From Tomocerus qinae (taxonomy: Eukaryota > Arthropoda > Collembola > Entomobryomorpha > Tomoceridae): a DNA stretch of 64,000 nt. Location: contig CM034546.1 in NCBI GenBank assembly GCA_020055645.1, positions 69,874,001 through 69,938,000 on the forward strand, in the 5' to 3' direction. A program made the translations under genes and the position numbers. The first letter of the stretch is position 1. Every line of letters starts with the position of its first letter. Below are positions 1 to 11,865 of this stretch, one piece after another. The notes beneath the pieces were generated by a model. It searched no databases. It saw only the letters and a list, made by a program, of their open reading frames with translations, and was not told the origin of the DNA.

Positions 1-400
1 ACTTACTACTTTAATCAGCCCCATTATTTTAATTAACTCCACTATTTTAATCGTTCCCGTTATTTATTTAGTTTTAGTCTACCCCGTCACTTTAATTAGC
101 CCCTATATATTAATTTACCCAAATACTTTATCTTAATTTAGCCATGAATGATTTGACAGACATTCAAAGATGTTTATTGTTTATTGAAACCAATGTTTAC
201 TTCTCGCAACCCGAAATGTAGGACTACAGTCTGGGCGACTATGCGAGTAATGATGCAGTCTGTTCTTATGCTCAAAATTTTAAAAATTATTAAAAACAAA
301 AAATTGAATAACGATGCCCGAGAGGTTCTAAGTTTGTGTTATTAGCAGCTCCTCAAAAAATGTAGGAGGATATAGTGAACATGCAAACTTACAACCACTG
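1..400. other. AT-rich repetitive non-coding DNA
   Basis: No coding signal is visible. The first 120 bases repeat a loose motif of T/A runs followed by CCCC (taattagcccc-type), the same style as the satellite further right, so this is probably the decayed edge of that satellite. Confidence 0.5.
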
Positions 401-759
401 CAATCCTACGTCAAGTCAACCTCAACCAAATGATACTAACAAGTGCTAATTAAATAAACGTCGCCTTGCTATTCATATTTGACTCCGCTGCGTTCACCCC
501 GTTCGAGGTGAAAGGGACACTAATCCCTTTACACGTACGGAGGCCTGCCTGCTTAAAGAGTAGGACTTTTTCAAATTTTTGAAATTCACTAGCAAAATAT
601 TTTCTACTAAAAAATGAAAAACTGGAGTGGCTAAGTTCTTCATTATTTAGTCGAGTATGTCAGAACGAAGTTTGGTAAAGGTCGGATGAAAACTGTAGGA
701 GGAGTTCGTGGACAAAGCGTGACAGATTGGAGCGTTTTCTCCTACTCCTTTAAAATTCG
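401..759 (+). repeat. Direct repeat, copy 1 (about 360 bp)
   Basis: This block and 2082-2453 are clearly the same sequence in the same orientation. They share the caatccta-gtcaagtcaa start, the ttgactccgctgcg motif, gaaagggacactaatc, the gaggcctgcctgcttaaagagtagga core and the gagcgttttctcc tail, with scattered substitutions and a small insertion near the end of copy 2. The satellite sits exactly between them. No open frame runs through the repeat. It may be a SINE, solo LTR or amplified satellite flank; family unknown. Confidence 0.75.
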
Positions 760-1085
760 TAACTAGAAATAGGCCCGTTCTCCGAACGGGAAAAATGGGT
801 AACCCCTTAATGGGGACGGTAGATCATGAGTATGCATTATGCATTAAAAAAGTATGAAAATTAACAGATTAAAATGTTTAAAAAATTTCTTGCTGCATTG
901 CTGCACAACATTCTATGGACGGGGAACAGAATACAATACTTATCGAATCAACATAATAATAGTGAACCAAATTCAACATCATATTATTTAACTAAACAGC
1001 AAAATTAAAGTAAATGTTTGAAGTCCTTTCATCAGCGCCTGATTTTTATTATATCATTAATATTATATGGACATAATATATAATT

Positions 1086-1862
1086 TTAAATCCCCCCGTC
1101 AATTTACATCACCCCGCGTCATTTTACATTACCACATCATTGTAAATAGACGTCATTTTAAATAACCCCATCATTGTAATGTAAATAGACGTCATTTTAA
1201 ATAACCCTGTCATTTAAAATAGACGTCATTGCAAATGACCCCGTCATTGTAAATGACCCCGCCATTTATTTTAAATAGACGTCATTGTAAATGACCCCGT
1301 CATTTTAAATAGACGCTATTGTAAATGACCCCACCATTTATTTTAAATTGACGTCATTTAAATGACCCCGTGATTTTAAATAGACGTCATTTAAATGACC
1401 CCGTGATTTTAAATAGACGTCATTGTAAATGACCCCGTGATTTTACATAGACGTCATTTAAATGACCCCGTGGTTTTAAATAGACGTCATTTAAATCACC
1501 CCGTCATTTTAAATAGACGTCATTGTAAATGACCCCGTGATTTTAAATAGACGTCATTTAAATCACCCCGTGATTTTAAATAGACGTCATTGTAAATGAC
1601 CCCGTGATTTTACATAGACGTCATTTAAATGACCCCGTGATTTTAAATAGACGTCATTTAAATCACCCCGTCATTTTAAATAGACGTCATTGTAAATGAC
1701 CCCGTGATTTTAAATAGACGTCATTTAAATCACCCCGTGATTTTAAATAGACGTCATTGTAAATGACCCCGTGATTTTAAATAGACGTCATTTAAATCAC
1801 ACCGTGATTTTAAATAGACGTCATTTAAATCACCCCGTCATTTTAAATAGAAGTCATTGTAA
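1086..1862. repeat. 33/34-bp tandem satellite
   Basis: More than twenty head-to-tail units follow the pattern tagacgtcatt(g)taaatgacc + ccgtgattttaaa. Units with cattgtaaat are one base longer (34) than units with catttaaat (33). The two length variants alternate irregularly, suggesting a higher-order repeat. The array is more regular in its centre (1370-1860) and decays toward 1086 and beyond 1862. Each unit carries the palindrome gacgtc. Confidence 0.9.
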
Positions 1863-2081
1863 ATGACTCCACATTTTAAATCATTTTAAAATATCTTCTC
1901 ATTTTAAATAACCTCGTTATTTTAAACATTCCTGTCATTATAAATAGTCTCTTTAGTTTAAATATTCCTGTAACCGTAGATGTCCAAGTCTTTTCTAGCT
2001 CGTTTTGTAATTAGCTACCACTATTTTAATCGTCCTCGTTATTTCTATCTATTTTCTATCTACCCCGTTACATTTATTGAC
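1863..2081. repeat. Decayed satellite edge
   Basis: Degenerate continuation of the satellite with attttaaat and taccccgtta-type phrases, leading directly into the second 360-bp repeat. No gene seen. Confidence 0.5.
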
Positions 2082-2453
2082 CAATCCTATGTCAAGTCAA
2101 GTCATAGCATATTCAATCCAAAACCAATCCATTCTAACTATATAAACGTTGCCTTGCTATTAATAGTTTGACTCCGCTGCGGTCGCCCCGTTCGAAGTGA
2201 AAGGGACACTAATCTCTTTACATGGCGGAGGCCTGCCTGCTTAAAGAGTAGGACTTTGTCAAATTTTCGAAATTCACTGGCAAAATATTTTCTACTAAAA
2301 AATAAAAAACTGGAGTGGCTACCGTCTTCTTTATTAAGTCGAGTAGGCCAGGAAAAAGTTTGGTAAAGATCGGATGAAAACTGTAGGAGGAGTATCTGGA
2401 CAACGCGTGACAGATCGGAGCGTTTTCTCCCACTCCTTCAATGTTAAAATTCG
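2082..2453 (+). repeat. Direct repeat, copy 2 (about 370 bp)
   Basis: Second copy of the repeat at 401-759, same orientation. It is slightly longer because of a short insertion before the terminal taaaattcg. See copy 1 for shared landmarks. Confidence 0.75.
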
Positions 2454-2460
2454 AAATTCA

Positions 2461-2700
2461 AAAAATCATAAAACGATTTCTATGAAAGATATCGTTTTGA
2501 AACTCGAAATTTGGGGTTCTGACTATGATGTGCCCATGCAGTAAAAATTTGAAAGTCGTATCTTGATGTTAAAGGACATTTCTCCGGCTATTATTATATA
2601 GATTCTAAAAATCGTAAAACGATTTCTATGAAATTATCGTTTTGAAACTCGAGGTTTACGGTTCTGACAATGATTTGCCCATCTAGAAAAGTTTGAAGTC
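2461..2700. repeat. Tandemly duplicated about 90-bp repeat
   Basis: The segment from about 2463 (aaatcataaaacgatttc) to about 2552 recurs from about 2607 (aaatcgtaaaacgatttc) to about 2695, sharing tatcgttttgaaactcga, ggttctgac and tgcccat. A related, more diverged copy is visible near 45,055-45,150 (aaaatgattt, gaaactggactc), so this is a dispersed family. Confidence 0.6.
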
Positions 2701-3160
2701 CGTAGCTAAAAAACTAGTATGAAGTCTGTTACAAATATTATAATGATATCACCGACACAGGTGAAAACATACACAAAAAACTTATTTTGTCTTGTCGCAG
2801 GCAGAGCAATAATGCTATAATAACTATTATAGTATGATATAGTTGATAGTATGACCAATCTTTTATAAGGAGAATTACTATATATAATCGTGATGCAGAT
2901 AAGATTAAGATAGAGCAATAAATTTACCTGCCTATATAAATATTTATATCTATGTATGTAACTATGGTAGGACAGCCGAGGTAACCTGCACATATTTATT
3001 ACGTAAATGAATACTATAAAATATTTATTCTTATGATGACTTGTAGTTTTTTGTAACCTGAACCTGACTGCCTGACCTCCTACGTCCTACATCGTCGTCT
3101 TCGTCGTCATTGTAGGTATTACAATACACTTTGCCACTTAACTTAAAAATTACATAATAA
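2701..3160. other. Non-coding, AT-rich
   Basis: Short open frames here have no recognisable domain and low-complexity composition. Nothing else seen. Confidence 0.4.
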
Positions 3161-3229
3161 TAATGCTGTCAAAAGATTTAATTCAAAACTTCCTACAATT
3201 CCTGGGTACTATTCGCGCCATTCATATCT

Positions 3230-3620
3230 CCAACACGCAATGCTTGGGTCTAGTAGCGTTGCATGCAACAGTTGCCACTATTATTATAGCAACCGATGCA
3301 ACTTTGAAACTAGCTCAATTGAATATTGTTTTTCTATTTCTTGAAAAGTGGTACCCTTTGTCCTAACCTCCAACTCTGCCCCTGGCATACATAAAATGTC
3401 TTTTTGTGATAACCTCGTTACCGGGCAGGCAGGTCGGCAGCTCTAACAATCAAGTTTTAACAGACAGGGCTTTTTTTACCAAATATTTTTTAGTTTGTCT
3501 TGAAAAGCCTACCGGGCAAAGTTTTAGTTACCGGGCAGCAAAACATGTTCTATAATATGGGAGATCTGTAAAAAGTCGTTGCATTGTTAATTGAAAGGAT
3601 AGATGTAATGTAATAAACTA
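3230..3620. repeat. Dispersed repeat shared with 8.93-9.07 kb and 10.84 kb
   Basis: The phrases caatgcttgggtctag, tttttctatttcttgaaaag, gtggtaccctttgtccta and caactctgcccc occur here and again at 8930-9062. The downstream phrase atgggagatctgtaaa (about 3557) recurs at about 10835. The second copy thus seems to be split by the foldback element at 9085-10836, while this copy lacks that insertion. Confidence 0.65.
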
Positions 3621-4081
3621 TATTTTGTCTCTCTTGATCTGAAATTATACATTTTTGATATATATAATCAAAATATAACACAAATAAAACTTTATTTATG
3701 ACTAATACAGATACAACTACTCAACTACCTAAGTAAACACACAAATAAAAATTCCTGATATATAATAAGAGATGGTTTATTGGTCCATATAATTGATTAC
3801 AATTATTGTATTGTAATAGCAATAATTTAATTGACATTATAAATTGATTATTATACATTGTACAAATTGGCATTATAAAGGAACTTGTTTGACAAAACTA
3901 TTATACATTAAAATTTATATTATTCACTTTGTACTTTCAAATAGAAAAGAAAAAGTAATCATTTAATTTGTGCAACATACGGAACTTACATTAAAGATAC
4001 ATATTATCGTCGCACAAACAATATACAACGTGACAAGCCATTCCGTCAAAAGTCTACAATGTGACAAACCATTTCAACATC

Positions 4082-4560
4082 TAAGTTTAAGTTTGAGTTT
4101 AAGTTTAGCTTTATTAACGTGACAAAATAGGCCCCTCAATTACACGAATTGAAATCAGTAAATAACAGTTAAGCTACCACTGCTCTTCCCCCAAAGTCAC
4201 ATATAAAATTAAATTAAACATAATATAACCTAATCATATTAAATACCATTAATGAATACAGCCAATAGGATTAAGATTAATATTCATGAAACAAATCATT
4301 ACGAATACAAATTAAGATTAATATTCATGAAACAAATCATTACGTTTACAAATCATTAATTGTTTTACACTATCCGTCAGCATTTTTAATGAAAGATCTT
4401 TATAAACCCAGTTTCTGGGAAGCCTATTCCAGGCCATTGCTGCTGCATGTTTCACGGATGTACCCCTCGAACTTTGATACTTAACCTTAGGGAAGGAGTG
4501 ATTATACTTATTATTAACAGTGTACCATCCTTCAGTGCCAACTAATTTATTATTGAGGTT
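4082..4560 (-). mobile_element. 5'-truncated non-LTR retrotransposon tail
   Basis: Read on the minus strand, 4555-4370 encodes a peptide with NHSFPKVKYQSSRGT followed by AWNRLP. This looks like the C-terminal end of Jockey/CR1-type reverse transcriptases (tyrosine/arginine-rich stretch, then a W-N-x-L-P motif). It is followed by an AATAAA-containing 3' region ending in short direct repeats (taaactcaaacttaaac type, 4082-4115). No upstream reverse-transcriptase core was found, so this is a short 3' fragment. Family assignment is inference. Confidence 0.5.
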
Positions 4561-4707
4561 TTTCCATACTACTTTAATTAAGCTAATTTCACGCCTTTCC
4601 CAAATACTGAATATGTTTATCTACTCTCGACATTTCCCAATGATTTACGTACTAATGTGACAGTTTCTAATATTTTGTTTGAAGTAACAGTGATTTACAT
4701 TTTTATG

Positions 4708-7700
4708 CTATGCAATAAATTGAATTACCCGATATACGAAGTATTTTTCTGCTAGACTATCAACCAAAGATAAGATATCTCTCAACATGATGGATTTTGC
4801 TTTCCGATCGTCTTCGTCGATACATGGGGTTTGTAAGTACATTCCTGCATTTAGTTTTGTGCAATTAATGGATATCTTGTAGGTCATTTCAATAGGATCA
4901 CTGACTGCATTCATTACGAAAGTATCAGAAATCATTCTCTCCATAAGCATAGGATCTTTTAATGTTGGCATAAGATTAATTTTTGTCCTCATTTCATTTC
5001 TCGAATCAAGTGAAAATGTTGAGATGGAATTTTCACCATAGTATGATTTAAAATACATTCCCCCAAAAGGTAATTCCATCCCAGATAATGATTTATCAAC
5101 ACATTGTTTAAAAGAAATTGTAAAATACATTTCTTCTCCTTTACCTTTTCGTCTCTTAGATGGTATGGGCACGTCATTTTCTTCATTTGTGGCTAGTTGT
5201 AATTGATACTTACGTGTTTTGTTATGTAATTCTTCGTTTTGAACATATGTTGACTTAATTTGACATTTTACCACGTTCTCCACAATTTGATCAAAAAATT
5301 CTTTCAAAACATGGAACCACAACTTTTTTTGACTTAACATGGAATTAAAATAACGCTTTGACTTTTCTGGGAAGTCAAAAGTAGTTGAATCGACAACGAA
5401 TAAATTGGAAGAATTGCCAGATACTTCGTCAGTAAGCTTCAAGTCTCTACGGAAAATAGACCATATACCATTCAACGATAACTTTCTGGACAAAATGCTC
5501 TTTATTTCCAAGGCAATCCGCATAGAGACACTTTGGAATACATTTACTGAAGTTTCTAACCACTGCTGAGAAAAATCTAAGAGATCACAGTCGAAGGCAT
5601 CTTGAATAATAAATGAATTTGTTTTAATTGATCCATTAATCGTTGCCAATTTGTTGTAGCTGACTCTCATAAGTATCATGTAATCTCTGAAAATGTGTTT
5701 ATGCTTATAAGAAACTGGAGTCGGAGTATTTAAGTTAATCTCGTGAAACCTTTTCTTTCCGGTGGTTGCAACCAGTCCGGCAGCAGGTATAGATACAATA
5801 TGTTTTTTTAAATTTACTTCTCCAAAATAGTGAAAAAAATTTCCCGCCAATTTTAAAATACATTTTGCCGAAGGTTTTCTAGTAGATGGGTTTGCATCAC
5901 AGTTAGAATAACTGAACGTCTGTAAATCCGGGTATTGCTGCTGTAGATTTTTAAATCTATTCAGAACTTCGTATTTGTCTTCACAAAATGTTTTTGCTTT
6001 GACATAATCGACGCATTTTTCTTGCCAACAATCCATTGGCGGAATAATTCCATTTGTAATGAGAAAATAAATGATTAGTTGAATAAACGGATAGTAAATC
6101 TCAAATTGTTTGGAAGTTGTCCGTCTATGTTCGAAATCTTGTAGAAAACTTTCGTACCAGATCACCAAAAATTGGGTTAGTGGCAAAACTCGAGGGTCTA
6201 TGTCCATACAAGCAGAGACAAACTTCAAGTTTTGCTGTTCCATTGTTGGGGAGAAGAAACAATCACACTCAATCTCGGTAAGGTTGTAATTGTAGATCAA
6301 ATTAATTGATGGTGTACTTTGAAAAATATTTTCGTGCACATTAAAACACAAAGGAGTTTCACCTTTTTGTGCCGAACAAAACAGCTTCTTTATTTCTTTC
6401 ATTGGAATTGTAGCTGGAGGACAAGTCTGGTAGAAGTCTCCTGCAAGAAAGAAAAAAATTTAATAACGGGAATAATCACTGTTACTCATTTGATTTTAAA
6501 ACAATATACACCTAGTTTATAAATTATTTGACTCAACTATAAAGGACGGATTTTACAGGGGGTAAAATAAGTTAGCAATACCTTTCGGACAAAAACCTTG
6601 AAGTGACCTAAAAATGTTCTGACAATTTTGTAACTAATTAAAAGTATGCTTCATGATTTGATCAATCAATCAACTATCGCAACAACTGTACTCGTTCATT
6701 GCGCACTGGCAGGTTTTGCATGGTAGAATATCTGTATTTTTCATCACTAAAGTCCAAGACTTGTCTTTGGAACAATTCAGTTTTCCATTTAAACCAATCC
6801 CCTCAGCAATTTTATGTAGGTAATATTTCTACATTGGTTTCAGGCTAGTTAACCTACCGTCTTAAAAATCTTGCTACACAATATTTACCAAAATAAAATG
6901 CAGAATATTAATTTGTCTATTAATTAAAATTTTAACCGTTAATATCTACTCCAACAGCAACTGAAGACGATTTGATAAAACTCAATGTTTCCAAACCAGT
7001 TTCGAAAGGATATAATCGGACGTTTTTGTAAGACTTCTTTAAGATTTTTTCCAGTTGACGAACTACCTTTCTACGCCCTTTAACAACTTCATTGCTTAAC
7101 ATGTTTTCTTCCATAAAAGCAGAAAACTGCACCTCGTCGTCTTCGCTCTGGACTTTCTTAGTATTTCCCAAATCGATACTGTTTGATGCAGAATCATTGG
7201 TGTCAGTGACTTCCCTTTTTTCTGAATTATTGTCATGACCTGCATTGGCTTCCCAACTAGCTGCCTCTTGGGTAAAACATAACTTCCTGGTAAAATCATT
7301 CCACGATTCTGAATAATGGTCACCATTTCCAAAGTCGTCTTCATCGCTATCACCATCTTCAATTGCAATTTCAATGACAGGTTTTGCATGCTCAGCAACT
7401 TCTAATATTTCTACATCTGCATCGAGTTCACTATTATTTCCCATCAAATTTTTAAACAGTAGATGTTCGCTACTTTTCTTGAAAACATTTTCCCCTGTAA
7501 AAGTTCTAAATATGAAAAACACTTAAAAATGGAAAGTAAAATATAACTCTGAGTGTTGAAATTACATTCTTCATTAGGAATATCATCAACGAGCCGCTTC
7601 AAAGGTTCACGTCCATTTGCTTTTACCTCATCAGTACTGACAATGTAGTCAGCACCTTTTCTAAATAAAAAAAATCAAATAATGAATTATTTGGACATTA

Positions 7701-8100
7701 TTAATCCTTACTAAATATTATTATAGCTTTGAATTTGAGTCATTAAATAACTTGTAATTTAAATGGTCATTATAATTTAAAAATTTATGGACGTAATGGA
7801 ACTTACTTTTCATCGATAAGTATTACACAGACTTGTTTATCACAATCGAAATACAAATCTGAAATTATGGTATATTCTGAAACACTCCAGGCCAGCTTGC
7901 ATGGCTATCACATCTTGATCAATTTCTTCTTTCGGCTTGCAAAACTCGGTAAAAATAACTCCTTGGCTTTGCAATTTTTTTGACCAGTCTTTTATTTTAT
8001 GTTTTGATTTCTTCTGGTGAGCAGGTGATAAGAGGTGTGTGATCCATTTTTGATAAGTCATAAAACCCTTACAGCACGTCTGACAAAATAGCACCAACAT
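4708..8100 (-). pseudogene. Star-PAP/TUT1-like nucleotidyltransferase, degenerate
   Basis: Four exons are readable: 8100-7807, 7660-7566, 7494-6937 and 6440-4708, all with GT-AG borders. Exon 1 has a C2H2 zinc finger (CQTCCKGF..H..H) and the start of an RRM whose end (DLYFDCDKQVCVIL) lies in another frame, so one base is gained near 7880-7895. Exon 3 ends in a nucleotidyltransferase-like start (VRLYPFETGLETL), but the family glycine-serine is replaced by ET and the expected Asp-x-Asp reads VGVDIN. Exon 4 keeps the third-Asp region (IECDCFF, then DIDPRVLPL) and a PAP-associated region (FFHYFGEVNLKKHIVSI). Zinc finger + RRM + nucleotidyltransferase + PAP-associated order is that of Star-PAP/TUT1. 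The frame break and lost catalytic residues suggest a non-catalytic paralogue or pseudogene; a single assembly indel could explain only the frameshift. Confidence 0.6.
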
Positions 8101-8900
8101 GACAGTGGGTGGATTGTTGATTGTAGTTCAATTTGATTGGTCTTTGCTATGCTATCTGCCTGTCTACAGTTCGGTTTTCTATGCCAAGAAATTTCAGGTG
8201 TCATCATGTAAGGCGTCAGAATCTCAGTCGACCACCTACAACGTACTTATATGCCACATAACACCTACATAAAAATTATTCTTTATTATTAAATTGTTAT
8301 TATTTATTATTAGATAAGTCACTTCATATAAATAATGGATAATAACAAATAATAAATGGAAAAAACGATATTGAGGTCATCACTCACCACTTACTAGTTA
8401 ATCCGTCAGAATACAGAAGAATGCAATTCTTCAGCACACAATAAAAATCATTTTTTAATTTAAGTAACTTAAGTTGTTGTTAGTATGTTAGTTAGTGAAC
8501 TAAAAAGAATGGTCCGTCTTGCTCTTGCTTGCTTGAGAAAAGAAAACAAACACAAAATCATAACTTCGGCTTTGGCTAACATGTGCTAGATTCAAATAGT
8601 GCGCACTTTACAGGGTTGAATTACTATGTATAATAAAAAATTATTTATATCTTAATGTGTCATATCTTATCTTAATGTGTCATGTGTCATTGGATTGACA
8701 TAAGAAGGGTCCGGCTTGGTCCCCCCCCCTCCGCTCCGGCGGGGGGGTCTGGTCCCTTGCCCCACTTGGGGTCTATGAAGGGCGAAGATATGACCGGCTG
8801 CAACAATTACAAGATTGCAACAGAAGAGGAGGCATGTTGTTTCACAACCAGTTTTAGCACATCCACGTTGCATTTGCAATTCCATTTGAACAACTTCAAA
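8101..8900. other. Non-coding, with a GC-rich repeat fragment
   Basis: No supported gene. At 8700-8770 a C-run and G-run pair (tccccccccctccgctccgg followed by cgggggggtct) forms an imperfect inverted repeat like the ends of the MITE-type elements elsewhere in the window. Confidence 0.4.
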
Positions 8901-8929
8901 GTTTTGTCTCTATAATAGCCTTTCTTGCA

Positions 8930-9065
8930 ATGCTTGGGTCTAGCGTTGGAACAGTGCCACTAAGCAACAATATCCACTTTTTGAAACTAACTGAAAAAGT
9001 AGATTTTATTTTTCTATTTCTTGAAAAGTGGTACCCTTTGTCCTAGACCCCAACTCTGCCCCCCA
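8930..9065. repeat. Second copy of the 3.2-kb dispersed repeat (left part)
   Basis: Matches 3238-3383 in several long phrases. Its continuation (atgggagatctgtaaa) is found only after the foldback element, at about 10833. Confidence 0.65.
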
Positions 9066-9084
9066 ACCCCAACTATATTATATT

Positions 9085-10836
9085 ATATGTGCCGATTCCA
9101 GCAACTTAGAACCTTAAGGTGAAAACTATGATATTGAGTAAAGAGGAATACAAGGCAACCACATCAATCTAACCTCTCAGTATTTTAGACGTTTATGAAA
9201 CTGATAGTTATGTAAACGTCCTACACATGATTGTCCGAAGTTTTTCCAACTACTTCCATTGAGTTGGAGACCATTTCCAAGCACTTAGAAAACATTTCTA
9301 AACAGGCAAGTGGGTGTGTTTAGTGGGAGGGGCAACCACACCCACTTGGTAAATACAGTTGTATTTTACTACCAATTTGGATTTTGAAGTTTCAAAACTA
9401 GCTGATTTCGAATAAATTGGACATTTTAACGAAATTTGAAAACTGGGTGGAGCGACTCCACCCATTTTTTAATATCTATACAATTAAACTGCCAAATTCT
9501 ATTTTGAGGTTGTGGAACATGCTGATTTCGAATAAATTAGAAAATTTAACAAAATCTGAGAAGTGTGTGGGGCCAGCCTATCTATTTTCTAATATTCATA
9601 CATTTAAGTTATCAAATTTTATTTTCAGATTTCGAAACATGGAGACACTTCTCAGATTTGGTTAAAATGACTAATTTATTCGAAATCAGCATGTTCCAAA
9701 ACCTCAAAATAGAATTTGACAGCTCAATTGTGTAGATATTAGAAAATGGGTGGAGTCGCTCAACCCAGTTTTCACGTGTCGTTAAAATGACAAATTTATT
9801 CGAAATTTCCATGTTTCGAAAGCTTAAAATAAAATTTGACAACTTAATTGTATAAATATTAGAAAATAGGTAGGCTGGCCCCACCTACTTCTCAGATTTG
9901 GTTAAATTGACTAATTTATTCGAAATCAGCATGTTCCACAACGTCAAAATAGAATTTGACAGCTTAATTGCATAGATATTAGAAAATGGGTGGAGTCGCT
10001 CCACCCAGTTTTCAAGTGTCGTTAAAATGACTAATTTATTCAAAATTTCCATGTTTCGAAAGCTTAAAATAAAATTTGACAACTTAATTATATAAATATT
10101 AGAAAATAGGTAGGCTGGCCCCACCCACTTCTCAGATTTGGTTTAATTGACTAATTTATACGAAATCAGCATGTTCCACAACGTCAAAATAGAATTTGAC
10201 AGCTTAATTGTGTAAATATTAGAAAATGGGTGGAGTCGCTCCACCCAGTTTTCAAATTTCGTTAAAATGTCCAATTTATTCGAAATCAGCTAGTTTTGAA
10301 ACTTCAAAATCCAAATTGGTAGTAAAATACAACTGTATTTACCAAGTGGGTGTGGTTGCCCCTCCCACTAAACACACCCACTTGGGTGTGTTTAGAAACC
10401 TTTCCAAGTGCTTGGAAATGGTTTACAAGTGTTTGGAAATGGTTTCCAAATGTTTGCAAATGGTTTCCAAGTATTTGGAAATGATTTCCAAGTGTTTGGA
10501 AATGATTTCCTAGTGTTTGGAAATGATTTTTATGTGGTTGGAAATGGTTTCTAAGCTGCATACGAAAGGTGGTACTAATTTTCATAAAAGTTTGAATTGT
10601 CGGATGTTCTACAATGCTGGCCTTCGGTTACTTACTGAATTTATTTCTATTTTATTTTATGAAAGCATAAAATAATTGTCTCAGTTTCAATGAATTTTTA
10701 AAAATAGTAGGAATGGGTTTAAAATTTTGAGTTTTTTTTTATTTTGTAGAGAATTTTCTGCTTTATTTTATTAAATGGAAAACCAAATTTATCAGTCATC
10801 ACCTGAAAGCTTAAATTTGCTGGAATCGGCACATAT
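9085..10836. mobile_element. Composite foldback element (about 1.75 kb)
   Basis: The ends are inverted copies: atatgtgccgattccagcaa at 9085-9104 and its complement at 10817-10836. Inside, a second pair of long arms (about 9290-9470 and about 10230-10400) carries the phrases acccacttggtaaatacag and tagtaaaatacaactg in opposite orientation. The core (9417-10300) is built of about 120-bp modules, inverted up to 9660 and then direct as a 240-bp two-module period (9661-9900, 9901-10140, half unit to about 10260). Many modules contain the near-perfect palindrome gggtggagtcgctccaccc. Positions 10390-10550 are a 20-bp repeat (tttggaaatggtttccaagt). The short open frames in it are translations of repeats, not genes. 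Confidence 0.75.
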
Positions 10837-11059
10837 GGGAGATCTGTAAAGTCGTTATGCAACAGATGCAACCTTAAAACATTAGGGATGGTTGGGAGTT
10901 TACCAAAAAAGCATTATGAAGCAGCCATAACTAAAAGTCATAATAAATACTTATCAATTAAACCAATATCTACAATTTATACAATTAGAATGCTTCTCAA
11001 AACTTTTATTAAACTTTAATTCGGAGGACAAATACATTTTCAAAACATCAAAAAACACT
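10837..11059. other. Short intergenic stretch
   Basis: Begins with the tail of the interrupted 3.2-kb-type repeat (gggagatctgtaaagtcg) and ends at the acetyltransferase stop codon. It may hold that gene's 3' UTR. Confidence 0.4.
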
Positions 11060-11865
11060 TTATTCGATCGTTTTTACTGAGCATAATGCAAAATGGTCTG
11101 GAGTAAGAACGCTTTTATCAAAAGCCGGCTTTCCTTCGAAGTCGACAAAGTTTTCATAGTCTATTCGGGCTGTTTGCTCAAACCCACGTTTCTTTGTTGC
11201 AGCTTTAGTATGTGGATTGGTGACAATAACAAGGGCATGTTTGAATCCTTCGGCCTTTAGGAACTTAAGGGACCGTGTATAAAATTCCCCAGCCAATCCA
11301 TTGCTTCTGTACTTCGGATTTGTTGACGCGATGAGAAATTCTGCCCAGTTATCCACACCGTAGCGAGTTTGCATCTCTGACATGTTTTTCAAGTCGTCGA
11401 TAAGTTTGAAAAACAGTATTGCTTGTCTTGAAGTAGGCTTTAAGTCATCAAAAGACACGTCTTTCGTATTATGAAAAGTAATCCGGGCTGCTGCAATCTG
11501 TATTAAATCGATAGAATAATTATGACAATATACCATTCCATAATATTAAGATATTTAAAAACTGCATTATTGTTGACTTGGATACACAAAATGTGTTATT
11601 TTATTGCTCCAATTTAATTTACCTCTCCAGTTTCTTTATCTTCAGCTAAGAAGCTCAATCCCTGCGGCAAGACTCTTCTTACAACCAAATTTACTTCTTC
11701 GGCATATTTCTCGCTAAATCCAAGCAACTTTGACGTAGGCTCTGCTCGGAGATAACTTTCTGCGATGTGTTCACAAACATTGTCATAATCCTCTGGGACA
11801 ATTCTCCGAATTGTAAAGTTTTTGAAGTCTCCTTCTACTAAGGAATAATGTGTATACTTTGCCAT
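11060..11865 (-). CDS. GNAT-family N-acetyltransferase (AANAT-like)
   Basis: Two exons, 11865-11623 and 11497-11060, joined in phase 0 by a 125-bp GT-AG intron, give 226 aa. The N-terminal part (FTIRRIVPEDYDNVCEHIAE) is the typical first strand and helix of a GNAT fold. Exon 2 has the acetyl-CoA pyrophosphate-binding motif RSNGLA at residues 145-150, matching the R/Q-x-x-G-x-A/G signature, followed by a long helix and the strand ALVIVTNPHTKAA. The arrangement resembles insect arylalkylamine N-acetyltransferase-like proteins, which acetylate dopamine, serotonin or other arylalkylamines in the cytosol; the substrate cannot be told here. The start is the only ATG before an upstream acceptor-like TTTTTCATTAG, so a 5' untranslated exon probably exists. 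Confidence 0.8.

Noticed and set aside
480..540. tRNA-like gttcgaggt inside the 360-bp repeats, hinting at a tRNA-derived SINE
   Set aside because: An A-box at the correct spacing could not be found, so a SINE origin is not claimed.
773..789. Hairpin cccgttc-tcc-gaacggg as a bacterial-type terminator
   Set aside because: The context is eukaryotic repeat DNA with no gene upstream; a chance or repeat-associated hairpin.
9417..10585. Several 70-95-codon frames with repeated phrases such as FSNIYTIKLSN
   Set aside because: They occur on both strands and translate the tandem and inverted modules of the foldback element; no initiation context, splicing or domain supports a protein.
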